A stretch of 64,000 nucleotides of DNA from Pseudomonas sp. ATCC 13867 (GTDB lineage Bacteria > Pseudomonadota > Gammaproteobacteria > Pseudomonadales > Pseudomonadaceae): NCBI RefSeq assembly GCF_000349845.1, contig NC_020829.1:1178001-1242000 (forward strand). The letters run 5' to 3'. A model generated the notes under the pieces. That model worked only from the letters and a program-made list of their open reading frames with translations, did no database searches and was not told the DNA's origin. Shown here piece after piece: positions 10,990-23,372 of the stretch. Made by a program: the position numbers and the translations under genes. Every line of letters begins with the position of its first letter. Positions within the stretch are counted from its first letter, which is position 1.

Positions 10990-11799
10990 ATGAGCACGAA
11001 CGACCAATACGCTGTCGAATTGAAGGGGCTGACCTTCAAGCGCGGCCAGCGTGCGATTTTCGATAACGTGGACATCCGCATTCCGCGCGGCAAGGTCACC
11101 GGGATCATGGGCCCTTCGGGTTGCGGCAAGACCACCCTGCTGCGGCTGATCGCCGCCCAGTTGCGCCCTGCCAAGGGCGAGGTGTGGGTCAATGGGCAGA
11201 ACCTTCCCACCCTCGGTCGTGGCGATCTGTTCGACATGCGCAAGCAGTTCGGCGTGCTGTTCCAGAGCGGCGCGCTGTTCACCGACCTGGATGTCTTCGA
11301 GAACGTCGCCTTCCCGCTGCGGGTGCATACCCAGCTTCCTGAAGAAATGATTCGTGACATTGTCCTGATGAAGTTGCAGGCCGTGGGCCTGCGCGGGGCG
11401 GTGGAATTGATGCCGGATGAGCTGTCCGGCGGCATGAAGCGCCGCGTGGCGCTGGCGCGGGCGATCGCGCTGGACCCGCAGATACTCATGTACGACGAGC
11501 CCTTCGTGGGTCAGGACCCGATCGCCATGGGCGTTCTGGTGCGCCTGATCCGCCTGCTCAACGATGCGCTGGGCATTACCAGCATCGTGGTGTCGCACGA
11601 CCTGGCGGAGACGGCCAGCATCGCTGACTACATCTATATCGTCGGCGACGGCCGCGTGCTCGGGCACGGTACGCCGGACCAACTGCAGCAGCTCGACGAT
11701 GCGCGCGTGCGCCAATTCATGAAGGGCATCCCCGACGGTCCCGTGCCATTCCATTATCCTGCCCGCGATTATCGCGCCGATCTGCTGGGAGAACGCTGA
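10990..11799 (+). CDS. mlaF: MlaF (Ttg2A), ATPase of the Mla phospholipid transporter
   Basis: 269-residue ABC ATPase: Walker A GPSGCGKT, signature LSGGMKRR, Walker [15 protein letters not shown], switch region VVSHDLAET. With MlaE, MlaD and MlaB it forms the inner-membrane complex that moves phospholipid to or from MlaC, keeping the outer leaflet of the outer membrane asymmetric. First of five tightly packed genes; its stop overlaps the mlaE start. In Pseudomonas putida this locus was named ttg2 for toluene tolerance. Confidence 0.97.
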   Translation: MSTNDQYAVELKGLTFKRGQRAIFDNVDIRIPRGKVTGIMGPSGCGKTTLLRLIAAQLRPAKGEVWVNGQNLPTLGRGDLFDMRKQFGVLFQSGALFTDLDVFENVAFPLRVHTQLPEEMIRDIVLMKLQAVGLRGAVELMPDELSGGMKRRVALARAIALDPQILMYDEPFVGQDPIAMGVLVRLIRLLNDALGITSIVVSHDLAETASIADYIYIVGDGRVLGHGTPDQLQQLDDARVRQFMKGIPDGPVPFHYPARDYRADLLGER

Positions 11800-12596
11800 T
11801 GCGCAAGACTTCACAGCTCGAGCGAGTCCGACTGCTCGGGCGCGCGGGCCTCGATGTCCTCGAGGCGCTCGGCCGTTCGACCCTGTTCCTGGTCCATGCG
11901 ATCTTCGGTCGTGGGGTTCACAGCGGGGCCTTCCAGTTGCTGATCAAGCAGCTGTACGCCGTGGGCGTGCTGTCGCTGGCGATCATCGTGGTGTCCGGGC
12001 TGTTCATCGGCATGGTGCTGGCCCTGCAGGGCTACAACATCCTGGTGAGCTATGGTTCGGAACAGGCGGTTGGGCAGATGGTGGCGCTGACCCTGTTGCG
12101 TGAACTGGGACCGGTGGTAACGGGTCTGTTGTTCGCAGGACGCGCCGGTTCGGCGCTGACCGCCGAAATCGGCAACATGAAGTCCACTGAACAACTGTCG
12201 AGCCTGGAGATGATTGGCGTCGATCCGCTCAAGTACATCATCGCGCCGCGCCTGTGGGCCGGTTTCATCTCCATGCCTCTGCTGGCGGCGATCTTCAGCG
12301 TCGTCGGCATCTGGGGCGGGGCGATGGTCGCGGTGGACTGGCTGGGTGTGTACGACGGTTCCTACTGGTCGAACATGCAGAACAGCGTGCAGTTCACCAA
12401 GGACATCCTCAATGGTGTGATCAAGAGCGTGGTGTTCGCCTTCGTGGTGACATGGATCGCCGTCTTCCAGGGCTATGACTGCGAGCCCACCTCGGAAGGT
12501 ATCAGCCGCGCAACGACGCGCACCGTAGTCTATGCCTCCCTGGCCGTGCTGGGGTTGGACTTCATCCTGACCGCTTTGATGTTTGGAGACTTCTGA
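11799..12596 (+). CDS. mlaE: MlaE (Ttg2B), permease of the Mla transporter
   Basis: 265 residues of the MlaE/YrbE permease family with about five hydrophobic segments (for example [20 protein letters not shown]). The conserved family stretch [22 protein letters not shown] is present around residues 107-130. It dimerises as the membrane core beneath the MlaD ring. The ATG overlaps the mlaF stop, and mlaD begins at its own stop codon, so these subunits are likely coupled in translation. Confidence 0.97.
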   Translation: MRKTSQLERVRLLGRAGLDVLEALGRSTLFLVHAIFGRGVHSGAFQLLIKQLYAVGVLSLAIIVVSGLFIGMVLALQGYNILVSYGSEQAVGQMVALTLLRELGPVVTGLLFAGRAGSALTAEIGNMKSTEQLSSLEMIGVDPLKYIIAPRLWAGFISMPLLAAIFSVVGIWGGAMVAVDWLGVYDGSYWSNMQNSVQFTKDILNGVIKSVVFAFVVTWIAVFQGYDCEPTSEGISRATTRTVVYASLAVLGLDFILTALMFGDF

Positions 12597-13069
12597 TGCA
12601 AACCCGCACCCTGGAAATCGGTGTAGGCCTGTTCATTCTGGCCGGTCTGCTGGCCCTGTTGTTGCTGGCCCTGCGGGTCAGCGGTCTGACCATTGGCGAT
12701 TCGGGCGATACGTATAGGCTATACGCCTATTTCGACAATATTTCCGGTGTCACCGTGCGCGGCAAGGTGACGATGGCCGGTGTGACCATCGGCAAGGTCA
12801 CCGCGATCGATCTGGATCACGACACCTACCGCGGGCGCGTGACGATGGAGATCAATCGCCAGGTGAACAACCTGCCGGACGACTCCACCGCCTCCATCCT
12901 CACCGCCGGCCTGCTGGGCGAGAAGTACATCGGTATCAGCGTTGGCGGCGACGAGGAGTTGCTCAAGGATGGCGATACCATCAAGGACACCCAGTCCGCC
13001 TTGGTGCTCGAAGACCTGATCGGCAAATTCCTGCTGAATTCGGTCAACAAAGACGATTCGAAGAAATGA
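12596..13069 (+). CDS. mlaD: MlaD (Ttg2C), MCE-domain ring protein
   Basis: 157 residues: an N-terminal membrane helix (LFILAGLLALLLLALRV), then one MCE domain (YAYFDNISGVTVRGKVTMAGVTIGKV) and the conserved LLGEKYIGIS. It forms a hexameric ring in the periplasm through which phospholipid passes between MlaFE and MlaC. The length fits single-MCE MlaD. The ATG shares a base with the mlaE stop. Confidence 0.97.
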   Translation: MQTRTLEIGVGLFILAGLLALLLLALRVSGLTIGDSGDTYRLYAYFDNISGVTVRGKVTMAGVTIGKVTAIDLDHDTYRGRVTMEINRQVNNLPDDSTASILTAGLLGEKYIGISVGGDEELLKDGDTIKDTQSALVLEDLIGKFLLNSVNKDDSKK

Positions 13070-13080
13070 GGATTCATCCC

Positions 13081-13734
13081 ATGCTGAAAACCTTGCGTCG
13101 TGGCCTTCTGGTCGTGCTCGCCGTGCTGCCGCTGTTCGCCCAGGCCGAGCAGACCGCTCAGCAGGTGGTGCAACAGACCGTCGACAGCCTGTTGAGCGAT
13201 CTGCAAACCAACAAGGCGTCTTACAAGACCAATCCCCAGGCGTTCTACGACACCCTGAACCGCATTCTCGGCCCGGTAGTGGATTCCGAGGGCATCGCCA
13301 GGGGCGTGATGACCGTCAAGTACTCCCGCCAGGCCACTCCGGAGCAGATCAAGCGCTTCGAGGAAACCTTCAAGAACAGCCTGTTCCAGTTCTACGGCAA
13401 TGCGCTGCTCGAGTACGACAACCAGACCATCCGCGTGCTGCCGTCCGCCGGCAAGCAGGATCCGGAGCGTACCTCGGTCAACATGGAAGTGGTCGGCTCC
13501 AATGGTGCCGTGTATCCGGTGCAGTACACCATGGTCAACCAGGGCGGCGCCTGGCGCCTGCGTAACGTGATCATCAACGGCATCAATATCGGCAAGCTGT
13601 TCCGCGACCAGTTCGCCGACTCCATGCAGAAGAACCGCAACGATCTGGAAGCAACCATTGCCGGTTGGGGGCAGGTTGTCGCCAAGGCCAAGGATGCAGC
13701 CAAGGGCCAGCCGTCGGAAGGCGGCGCCCAATGA
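13081..13734 (+). CDS. mlaC: MlaC (Ttg2D), periplasmic phospholipid carrier
   Basis: 217 residues from MLKTLRRGLLVVLAVLPLFAQA, a Sec signal peptide of about 22 residues, followed by the Tol_Tol_Ttg2 domain. I prefer this ATG because TGAGGA sits 9 bases upstream of it. An ATG at 13066 overlaps the mlaD stop as ATGA and would add five residues before the signal peptide, so it remains possible. MlaC ferries phospholipid between the inner-membrane MlaFEDB complex and the outer-membrane MlaA, which is not in this window. Confidence 0.94.
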   Translation: MLKTLRRGLLVVLAVLPLFAQAEQTAQQVVQQTVDSLLSDLQTNKASYKTNPQAFYDTLNRILGPVVDSEGIARGVMTVKYSRQATPEQIKRFEETFKNSLFQFYGNALLEYDNQTIRVLPSAGKQDPERTSVNMEVVGSNGAVYPVQYTMVNQGGAWRLRNVIINGINIGKLFRDQFADSMQKNRNDLEATIAGWGQVVAKAKDAAKGQPSEGGAQ

Positions 13735-14039
13735 GTCAGGGCAGCGTCACCGAGCGCGCTGCCGGCGAGCTGGCACTGGCCGGCGTGCTGGACTACAGCA
13801 CCGGGCCTGGGCTGCGTGAGCAGGGTGGTCGGCTGATCGCCGCGAGCAAGGCCGGCGCCCTGCGCCTGGATTGCTCGGCGGTGGAGCGCTCCAGCAGCGT
13901 CGGTTTGTCGCTGCTGTTGTCCTTCACCCGTGACGCACACAAGTCTGGCAAGACGCTGCAGATCGTCGGAATGCCCCGGGACATGCAGGAAATCGCCAAG
14001 GTTGGCGGTCTCCTGGAGATCCTGCCGCTGCAGCACTGA
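13731..14039 (+). CDS. mlaB: MlaB, STAS-domain subunit of the Mla transporter
   Basis: 102 residues beginning MSQGSVTERAAGELALAGVL; the ATG overlaps the mlaC stop by four bases. It is a single STAS domain with the conserved RLDCSAVERSSSVGLSLLLSF, where the Ser cluster corresponds to the anti-sigma antagonist phosphosite loop. MlaB binds MlaF and is needed for assembly and ATPase activity. It is last in the operon, followed by a hairpin and T-run. Confidence 0.93.
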   Translation: MSQGSVTERAAGELALAGVLDYSTGPGLREQGGRLIAASKAGALRLDCSAVERSSSVGLSLLLSFTRDAHKSGKTLQIVGMPRDMQEIAKVGGLLEILPLQH

Positions 14040-14050
14040 ATCGCGAAGAA

Positions 14051-14103
14051 GGCCCTCTGTCCGCGACTTCCCCTGGCGGGGTTCGCAGGCGGAGGGCTTT
14101 TTT
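14051..14103 (+). terminator. Intrinsic terminator after mlaB
   Basis: A long imperfect inverted repeat with arms around GCCCTCTGTCCGCGA and TCGCAGGCGGAGGGC is followed by seven T residues. It lies between mlaB and ibaG. Confidence 0.7.
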
Positions 14104-14149
14104 GTATCATGGCCGACCCGCGCGCGTAGGGCGCCGAACGAGGTTGAGC

Positions 14150-15675
<1,526 letters not shown>

Positions 15676-15689
15676 GGCTGAGCCAGACC

Positions 15690-16325
15690 ATGCTGACGAT
15701 TGCCCTGTCCAAGGGCCGCATCCTCGACGATACCCTGCCGCTGCTCGCGGCGGCGGGCATCGTGCCGACCGAGAATCCGGACAAGAGCCGCAAGCTGATC
15801 ATCCCCACCACCCTCGATGACGTGCGCCTGCTGATCGTGCGCGCCACTGACGTGCCGACCTACGTCGAGCACGGCGCCGCCGACCTCGGCGTGGCGGGCA
15901 AGGACGTGCTCATGGAGTACGGTGGCCAGGGCCTGTACGAGCCGCTGGACCTGAAGATCGCCAACTGCAAGCTGATGACCGCCGGTGCGGTCGGCGCGCC
16001 GGAGCCCAAGGGCCGCCTGCGCGTGGCCACCAAGTTCGTCAACGTCGCCAAGCGCTACTACGCCGAACAGGGCCGCCAGGTCGACGTGATCAAGCTGTAC
16101 GGCTCGATGGAGCTGGCACCGCTGGTCGGCCTCGCCGACAAGATCATCGATGTGGTCGACACCGGCAATACCCTGCGTGCGAACGGCCTGGAGCCCCAGG
16201 AACTGATCGCGCACATCAGCTCGCGCCTGGTGGTGAACAAGGCCTCGATGAAGATGCAGCATGCTCGCATCCAGGCGCTGATCGACACCCTGCGCGACGC
16301 GGTGGAGTCTCGACACCGGGCGTAA
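15690..16325 (+). CDS. hisG: HisG, ATP phosphoribosyltransferase (short form)
   Basis: 211 residues from [28 protein letters not shown] and the PRPP-binding [12 protein letters not shown] region (DVVDTGNT) are visible. This is the short HisG that lacks the C-terminal regulatory domain and works as a hetero-octamer with HisZ, which is not in this window. It starts histidine biosynthesis by joining ATP and PRPP. murA-hisG-hisD-hisC is a typical Pseudomonas order. Confidence 0.97.
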   Translation: MLTIALSKGRILDDTLPLLAAAGIVPTENPDKSRKLIIPTTLDDVRLLIVRATDVPTYVEHGAADLGVAGKDVLMEYGGQGLYEPLDLKIANCKLMTAGAVGAPEPKGRLRVATKFVNVAKRYYAEQGRQVDVIKLYGSMELAPLVGLADKIIDVVDTGNTLRANGLEPQELIAHISSRLVVNKASMKMQHARIQALIDTLRDAVESRHRA

Positions 16326-16447
16326 TTCATACCGCGACTTCGGTCGCGGCCGCCTATCCGTGTCATAGCCAAATTTTCTCGGGTGCCCGCACGGTAGGCT
16401 TGATAGTCTTGCGGCGCCCGAGAACCTGCCAATTAAAGAGGCCAGCT

Positions 16448-17767
16448 ATGACCGCACCCTTCGCTATCCGTCGACTCAACGCCGCCGATCCGGACTTCGC
16501 GCGTCATCTGGACCATCTGCTCTCCTGGGAAAGCGTGTCCGACGATGCCGTGAACCAGCGCGTGCTGGATATCATCGCCGATGTGCGCAGTCGTGGTGAC
16601 GCGGCGGTCGTGGAGTTCACCCAGCGCTTCGACGGCGTCGAGGCGAAAGCCATGTCCGACCTGATCCTGCCGCGCGAGCGCCTGGAGCTGGCCCTGACCC
16701 GCATCACCCCGGCCCAGCGCGAGGCGCTGGAGACGGCCGCCAATCGTGTGCGCAGCTACCACGAGAAGCAGAAGCAGGACTCCTGGCGCTACAGCGAAGC
16801 CGACGGCACCGTGCTCGGCCAGCAGGTCACCCCGCTGGACCGCGCCGGCCTGTACGTGCCGGGCGGCAAGGCGTCCTACCCGTCATCCGTGCTGATGAAT
16901 GCCATCCCGGCCAAGGTTGCCGGCGTCGCCGAAGTGGTGATGGTGGTGCCGACTCCGCGTGGCGAGATCAATGAAATCGTCCTCGCCGCCGCCTGCATCG
17001 CCGGTGTCGACCGCGTCTTCACCATCGGTGGCGCCCAGGCCGTGGCCGCGCTGGCCTACGGCACCGAGAGCGTGCCGCAGGTGGACAAGATCGTCGGTCC
17101 GGGCAACATCTACGTCGCCACCGCCAAGCGCCACGTGTTCGGCCAGGTCGGCATCGACATGATCGCCGGTCCCTCGGAGATCCTGGTGGTCTGCGATGGC
17201 GGCACCGATCCGGACTGGATCGCCATGGACCTGTTCTCCCAGGCCGAGCACGACGAAGACGCCCAGTCGATCCTGGTCAGCCCGGATGCGGCGTTCCTGG
17301 ATAAAGTCGCCGCCAGCATCGAGAAACTGCTGCCGACGATGGAGCGCGCCGAGATCATCCTCACCTCGCTGAGCAACCGCGGCGCGCTGATCCACGTCGC
17401 CGACCAGGAGCAGGCCTGCCAGGTCGCCAACCGTATCGCCCCGGAACACCTGGAGCTGTCGGTGGCCGACCCGGAAAGCTGGCTGCCGAAGATCCGCCAC
17501 GCCGGGGCCATCTTCATGGGCCGCTACACCGCCGAAGCCCTGGGCGACTACTGCGCCGGGCCGAACCACGTGCTGCCGACTTCCGGCACCGCGCGCTTCT
17601 CATCGCCGCTGGGCGTGTATGACTTCCAGAAGCGATCCTCGATCATCTTCTGCTCCGCGCCGGGCGCTTCCGAGCTGGGCAAGACCGCGTCTATCCTGGC
17701 CCGCGGCGAGTCCCTCACCGCTCACGCGCGCAGCGCCGAGTTCCGAATCCTGGAGAAGGGTGAATAA
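16448..17767 (+). CDS. hisD: HisD, histidinol dehydrogenase
   Basis: 439 residues from [22 protein letters not shown] lies about 8 bases upstream of the ATG. Conserved blocks include [52 protein letters not shown] and QAEHDEDAQ (zinc and catalytic His region). It oxidises histidinol to histidine in two NAD-dependent steps. The 122-bp gap after hisG could hold a separate promoter. hisC follows after three bases. Confidence 0.98.
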   Translation: MTAPFAIRRLNAADPDFARHLDHLLSWESVSDDAVNQRVLDIIADVRSRGDAAVVEFTQRFDGVEAKAMSDLILPRERLELALTRITPAQREALETAANRVRSYHEKQKQDSWRYSEADGTVLGQQVTPLDRAGLYVPGGKASYPSSVLMNAIPAKVAGVAEVVMVVPTPRGEINEIVLAAACIAGVDRVFTIGGAQAVAALAYGTESVPQVDKIVGPGNIYVATAKRHVFGQVGIDMIAGPSEILVVCDGGTDPDWIAMDLFSQAEHDEDAQSILVSPDAAFLDKVAASIEKLLPTMERAEIILTSLSNRGALIHVADQEQACQVANRIAPEHLELSVADPESWLPKIRHAGAIFMGRYTAEALGDYCAGPNHVLPTSGTARFSSPLGVYDFQKRSSIIFCSAPGASELGKTASILARGESLTAHARSAEFRILEKGE

Positions 17768-17770
17768 AGA

Positions 17771-18826
17771 ATGAGCAAGTTCTGGAGTCCCTTCGTCAAG
17801 GAACTGGTGCCCTACGTACCGGGCGAGCAGCCGAAGCTGGCCAAGCTGGTCAAGTTGAATACCAACGAGAACCCCTATGGCCCGTCGCCGAAGGTGGTCG
17901 CCGCGATCCAGGCCGAGCTGAACGACAGTCTGCGCCTGTATCCGGACCCCAACGCCGACCGCCTGAAGCAGAGCATCGCCGAGTACTACGGGGTTAAGTC
18001 CTCGCAGGTGTTCGTCGGCAACGGCTCGGACGAAGTCCTGGCGCACGCCTTCCACGGGCTGTTCCAGCACGGCAAGCCGCTGCTGTTTCCCGATGTCAGC
18101 TACAGCTTCTACCCGGTCTACTGCGGCCTCTACGGCATCGACTTCGAGGCGGTGCCGCTGGACGAGCAGTTCCAGATTCGTGTGGAAGACTACGCGCGCG
18201 CCAACGGCGGCATCATCTTCCCCAACCCCAATGCGCCCACCGGTTGCCTGTTGCCGCTGGAGGCCATCGAACGCCTGCTCACGGCCAATCCGGACACCGT
18301 GGTGCTGGTGGACGAGGCCTACGTCGACTTCGGTGGAGAGACGGCGATCGCCCTGGTGAACCGCTACCCGAACCTGCTGGTGGCGCAGACGCTGTCCAAG
18401 TCGCGCTCCCTGGCCGGCTTGCGCGTGGGCCTGGCGGTCGGCCACGAAGACCTGATCGAGGCGCTGGAGCGAGTGAAGAACAGCTTCAACTCCTACCCGC
18501 TGGATCGCCTGGCCCTGGCCGGCGCGGTGGCGTCCTTCGAGGACCAGGCCTACTTCGAGCAGACCCGCAATGCGGTTATCCACAGCCGCGAGAAGCTGGT
18601 GGCCGAATTGAAGACCCTGGGCTTCGACGTGCTGCCCTCGGCGGCGAACTTCATCTTCGCCCGTCATCCGCAGCGCGATGGCGCCGGGCTGGCCGCTGCC
18701 CTGCGTGAAGAGGGGGTGATCGTGCGCCACTTCAAGCAGGCGCGCATCGATCAGTTCCTGCGCATCACCATCGGCACCGAGGAACAGAACCAGGCGTTGC
18801 TGGATGCGCTGCGCCTGAAACTGTGA
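17771..18826 (+). CDS. hisC: HisC, histidinol-phosphate aminotransferase
   Basis: 351 residues, PLP fold type I. The Schiff-base lysine is Lys210 in [15 protein letters not shown], with [11 protein letters not shown] near the N-terminus and the PLP-contacting PNPNAPTG and DEAYVDF blocks. It transaminates imidazole-acetol phosphate to histidinol phosphate. It is coupled to hisD and followed by a bidirectional terminator shared with algW. Confidence 0.97.
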   Translation: MSKFWSPFVKELVPYVPGEQPKLAKLVKLNTNENPYGPSPKVVAAIQAELNDSLRLYPDPNADRLKQSIAEYYGVKSSQVFVGNGSDEVLAHAFHGLFQHGKPLLFPDVSYSFYPVYCGLYGIDFEAVPLDEQFQIRVEDYARANGGIIFPNPNAPTGCLLPLEAIERLLTANPDTVVLVDEAYVDFGGETAIALVNRYPNLLVAQTLSKSRSLAGLRVGLAVGHEDLIEALERVKNSFNSYPLDRLALAGAVASFEDQAYFEQTRNAVIHSREKLVAELKTLGFDVLPSAANFIFARHPQRDGAGLAAALREEGVIVRHFKQARIDQFLRITIGTEEQNQALLDALRLKL

Positions 18827-18843
18827 GTCTGTCGCGGTAAATG

Positions 18844-18873
18844 AAAACGGCGCCCTCGGGCGCCGTATTCATT
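18844..18873. terminator. Bidirectional terminator between hisC and algW
   Basis: ACGGCGCCC and GGGCGCCGT form a strong 9-bp stem with a 2-nt centre, flanked by AAAA on the left and a T-rich stretch on the right. It serves the convergent hisC (plus) and algW (minus). Confidence 0.75.
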
Positions 18874-18892
18874 TCAGGGCTGGGCTCTGGGC

Positions 18893-20041
<1,149 letters not shown>

Positions 20042-20154
20042 CGAAGAAAATCCTTGGGGTTGCTTGGCCGGGGGATGGCCGATAGGGTGGCGGCCATTAT
20101 ACGGGCGGCGCGCCAAGAAAATAGACGCCCGGAGCCGTGTTTGGAGGAATTTCT

Positions 20155-20913
20155 ATGGCTATCGCACTGAGCACTCTGGTCGAGGAAGCCGACCGCTACC
20201 TGGACGCCGCGAAGGTCCAGGATTACTGCCCAAACGGCCTGCAGGTCGAGGGCCGCCCGCAGGTGCGCCGCATCGTTTCCGGCGTGACCGCCAGCCAGGC
20301 GCTGCTGGACGCCGCGGTGGAGGCGGACGCCGATGTGGTACTGGTCCACCACGGCTATTTCTGGAAGGGCGAGAATCCCTGCGTGGTCGGTATGAAGCAG
20401 CGGCGCCTGAAGACCCTGCTGAACCGCGACATCAGCCTGCTGGCCTATCACTTGCCACTGGACCTGCACCCCGAGGTCGGCAACAACGTGCAGCTCGGCC
20501 GCCAGCTCGGCTTCGAGATCGAAGGACCGCTGGAGCCGGGTAATCCGCGCTCCATCGTGCTGGTCGGCTCGCTGCCCGAACCCATGCTGCCGAGCGATCT
20601 GGCGATCCATGTGCGCGATGTGCTGGGCCGCGAGCCGCTACTGGTGGAAGGCGAGCAGCCGATCCGGCGCATCGCCTGGTGCACCGGTGGCGCCCAGGGC
20701 TATATCGATCAGGCGGTCGCTGCCGGCGTGGACGCGTACCTGACCGGGGAAGTCTCCGAGCAGACCGTGCATAGCGCGCGGGAAAACGGCATCAGCTTCA
20801 TCGCTGCCGGCCACCACGCCACCGAGCGCTACGGTGTGCAGGCGCTGGGCGACTACCTGGCCAAGCGCTTCGCCATCGAACATTTGTTCATCGATTGCCC
20901 GAATCCCGCCTGA
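20155..20913 (+). CDS. Nif3-like dinuclear metal-centre hexameric protein
   Basis: 252 residues from MAIALSTLVEEADRYLDAAK; a GGAGG at 20143-20147 selects this ATG. Family signatures are DYCPNGLQVEG at the N-terminus, VLVHHGYFWKGE (metal-binding His pair) and AAGHHATERYG near the C-terminus. These YbgI/NIF3 proteins form toroidal hexamers with a two-metal site; a GTP cyclohydrolase-like activity has been suggested for some, but the role is not settled. It diverges from algW and converges on mltB, with a GGCCGG/CCGGCC hairpin (20914-20931) between. Confidence 0.93.
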   Translation: MAIALSTLVEEADRYLDAAKVQDYCPNGLQVEGRPQVRRIVSGVTASQALLDAAVEADADVVLVHHGYFWKGENPCVVGMKQRRLKTLLNRDISLLAYHLPLDLHPEVGNNVQLGRQLGFEIEGPLEPGNPRSIVLVGSLPEPMLPSDLAIHVRDVLGREPLLVEGEQPIRRIAWCTGGAQGYIDQAVAAGVDAYLTGEVSEQTVHSARENGISFIAAGHHATERYGVQALGDYLAKRFAIEHLFIDCPNPA

Positions 20914-20944
20914 GGCCGGCAGTGACCGGCCCCACCGGGAGGGC

Positions 20945-22051
20945 TTAGGGGGTCGTGGCGTAGCGCTGGCGCGCCTGCCCCACTGCCTTGCCCAGCTCCC
21001 ACACCGCCATCGCGTAATGCGTGCTGTGGTTGTAGCGGGTGATCACGTAGAAGTTCGGCAGGCCGTACCAGTACTGGTAGTTGCGGCCCATGTCCAGGCG
21101 CAGCAGGCTGGCTTGCTGATGGCCGTTCAGCGAGCTCTGCGGGCGCAGGCCGACGGCGGACAGGGTGGCGACCGGGTACAGGGTCTTGAAGCCGTCTTCC
21201 AGGGAGCGGGCCTGGCCGATGGCGGGCACCGCCACCATGTCGCCGCTGATCCAGCCGTGCTGCTTGAAGTAGTTGGCCACGCTGCCGATGGCGTCGTGCG
21301 GGTTCCATAGGTCGATGTGGCCGTCGCCGTTGAAGTCCACCGCGTACTGGGTGAAGGAGGAGGGCATGAACTGCCCATAGCCCATCGCACCGGCATAGGA
21401 ACCACGCAGGGCCAGCGGATCGTCGCCTTCCTTGCGCGCCTGCAGCAGGAACTGCTCCAGCTCGCCGCTGAAGAACTCCGCACGGCGCGGGTAGGAGAAG
21501 GACAGGGTGGCCAGAGCGTCGATGATCCGCGTCTTGCCCATGACGCGACCCCAGCGGGTCTCCACACCGATGATGCCGACGATGATCTCCGGCGGGACGC
21601 CATAGGTACGGTAGGCGCGCATCAGGTCGCCTTCGTACTGGTTCCAGAACTGCACGCCGTTCTGCACGTTGTCCGGGGTGATGAACTTCTTCCGGTAGCG
21701 CAGCCAGGCGCCGTTCGGCCCGCTGGGTGGCGTGTAGCTCGGCGCCTGGCGGTCCATCAGGCGGATCACCCAGTCCAGTTCTTGTGTCTGGGCAAACAGC
21801 TCATGCAGGTCCTGCCGCCTGAAGCCGTGCTGGCTCACCATCCTGTCGATGAAACGATTGGCGTTGGCATTGTTCGCGTAATCGCCGCGCAACGGGGTGA
21901 TGGGCTGCACCGAACCGAACGCCGGGTGCGCGCTGGGCGTGATCAGGGTCGGTGCCTTCGGCTTCTGGGCCTGCTGCGGAGCGGGAGTCGGTTTGCTGCT
22001 GCACGCTGAAATCAGGACAAGCAAAGGCAGAGCGAGGGCGATGCGGCGCAT
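20945..22051 (-). CDS. mltB: MltB, membrane-bound lytic murein transglycosylase B
   Basis: 368 residues with a lipoprotein signal peptide (LPLLVLISAC, lipid Cys about residue 17). The catalytic Glu lies in IIGVETRWGRVMGKTR, followed by the family motifs YAGAMGYGQFMPSSF and DFNGDGHIDLW. It cleaves peptidoglycan glycan strands to 1,6-anhydro-muropeptides at the outer-membrane inner leaflet. GH103 family. It is convergent with the Nif3-like gene. Confidence 0.93.
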   Translation of the reverse strand: MRRIALALPLLVLISACSSKPTPAPQQAQKPKAPTLITPSAHPAFGSVQPITPLRGDYANNANANRFIDRMVSQHGFRRQDLHELFAQTQELDWVIRLMDRQAPSYTPPSGPNGAWLRYRKKFITPDNVQNGVQFWNQYEGDLMRAYRTYGVPPEIIVGIIGVETRWGRVMGKTRIIDALATLSFSYPRRAEFFSGELEQFLLQARKEGDDPLALRGSYAGAMGYGQFMPSSFTQYAVDFNGDGHIDLWNPHDAIGSVANYFKQHGWISGDMVAVPAIGQARSLEDGFKTLYPVATLSAVGLRPQSSLNGHQQASLLRLDMGRNYQYWYGLPNFYVITRYNHSTHYAMAVWELGKAVGQARQRYATTP

Positions 22052-22442
22052 GGGAAATCTTCTGGGGCAGGAAACGTGCTGGCTATGCTAGCGCAGCATG
22101 CTTCCCAGGCAAGCGCAAGAGGCGAAGTACTGGCGCTCATTCTGTTGCAGAACGCGTTTTCCAGATGATCGGCAGGGGGCGTGCCGGGTTGCTCTCGTGG
22201 GCGAGGCGACTCTTTCACCCGAGGTTCGGCGCGATGCGGCATCGGTGCCATCGGTTGCCTGTCATACCTCCGTAGGAATGCGGCCTCGGCCGGTTGTCCG
22301 GGGGCTCGACGAGTGAGCGCGGACGGCTATATATGTATATTTTTTCGGTATAAAAGCATCGCCGGTTAGAGTCTTGCGCTGTGTTAGAGTGCGCCCTCGT
22401 CTACGGCCCGAAGGCCGTCCATAAGCAATTCCGTGAGTAGCC
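22052..22442. other. Intergenic region between divergent mltB and cysD
   Basis: 391 bp with no convincing gene. Most is GC-rich, but 22328-22356 is strikingly AT-rich (TATATATGTATATTTTTT, then TATAAA). A 7-bp direct repeat TTAGAGT occurs at 22366-22372 and 22384-22390. AT-rich DNA about 100 bp before cysD is compatible with a CysB-activated promoter, as is usual for sulfate activation genes, but I cannot define the site by eye. Confidence 0.5.
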
Positions 22443-23360
22443 ATGGTCGACAAATTGACGCATCTGAAACAGCTGGAAGCGGAGAGCATCCACATCATCC
22501 GCGAGGTCGCCGCCGAGTTCGATAACCCGGTGATGCTGTACTCGATCGGCAAGGACTCCGCCGTGATGCTGCATCTCGCCCGCAAGGCTTTCTTCCCCGG
22601 CAAGCTGCCGTTCCCGGTGATGCACGTCGACACTCGCTGGAAGTTCCAGGAGATGTACAGCTTCCGCGACAAGATGGTCAGCGACCTGGGGCTGGATCTG
22701 ATCACCCACGTCAATCCCGATGGCGTGGCACAGGACATCAACCCCTTCACCCACGGCAGCGCCAAACACACCGACATCATGAAGACCGAAGGCCTCAAAC
22801 AGGCCCTCGACAAGTACGGCTTCGACGCCGCCTTCGGTGGTGCCCGCCGCGACGAGGAGAAGTCCCGCGCCAAGGAGCGCGTCTACTCCTTCCGTGACAG
22901 CAAGCACCGCTGGGACCCGAAGAACCAGCGTCCGGAGCTGTGGAACGTCTACAACGGCAAGGTGAAGAAGGGCGAGTCGATCCGCGTCTTCCCGCTGTCC
23001 AACTGGACCGAGCTGGACATCTGGCAATACATCTACCTGGAACAGATCCCGATCGTGCCGCTGTACTTCGCCGAAGAGCGCGAAGTCATCGAGATGAACG
23101 GCGCGCTGATCATGATCGACGACGAGCGCATCCTCGAGCACCTCACGCCCGAGCAGAAGGCCAGCATCCAGAAGAAGATGGTGCGTTTCCGCACCCTGGG
23201 CTGCTACCCGTTGACCGGCGCGGTGGAGTCCACTGCCACTTCGCTGCCGGAAATCATCCAGGAAATGCTGCTGACGCGAACTTCCGAACGCCAGGGCCGC
23301 GTCATCGACCATGACGCCGCCGGCTCGATGGAAGAAAAGAAACGTCAGGGCTACTTCTAA
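22443..23360 (+). CDS. cysD: CysD, sulfate adenylyltransferase subunit 2
   Basis: 305 residues of the PAPS-reductase/ATP pyrophosphatase fold. The PP-loop motif [10 protein letters not shown] is at about residues 35-44, and [17 protein letters not shown] is conserved. It makes adenosine 5'-phosphosulfate from ATP and sulfate, driven by GTP hydrolysis in CysN. cysNC follows after 12 bases. Expression is expected to follow CysB and sulfur limitation. Confidence 0.98.
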   Translation: MVDKLTHLKQLEAESIHIIREVAAEFDNPVMLYSIGKDSAVMLHLARKAFFPGKLPFPVMHVDTRWKFQEMYSFRDKMVSDLGLDLITHVNPDGVAQDINPFTHGSAKHTDIMKTEGLKQALDKYGFDAAFGGARRDEEKSRAKERVYSFRDSKHRWDPKNQRPELWNVYNGKVKKGESIRVFPLSNWTELDIWQYIYLEQIPIVPLYFAEEREVIEMNGALIMIDDERILEHLTPEQKASIQKKMVRFRTLGCYPLTGAVESTATSLPEIIQEMLLTRTSERQGRVIDHDAAGSMEEKKRQGYF

Positions 23361-23372
23361 GGTTCTCGCACC

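Noticed and set aside
22098..22369. Several 60-80 codon frames in the mltB-cysD gap
   Set aside because: Overlapping frames on both strands, Arg/Ser/Pro-rich, without a start site or recognisable sequence.
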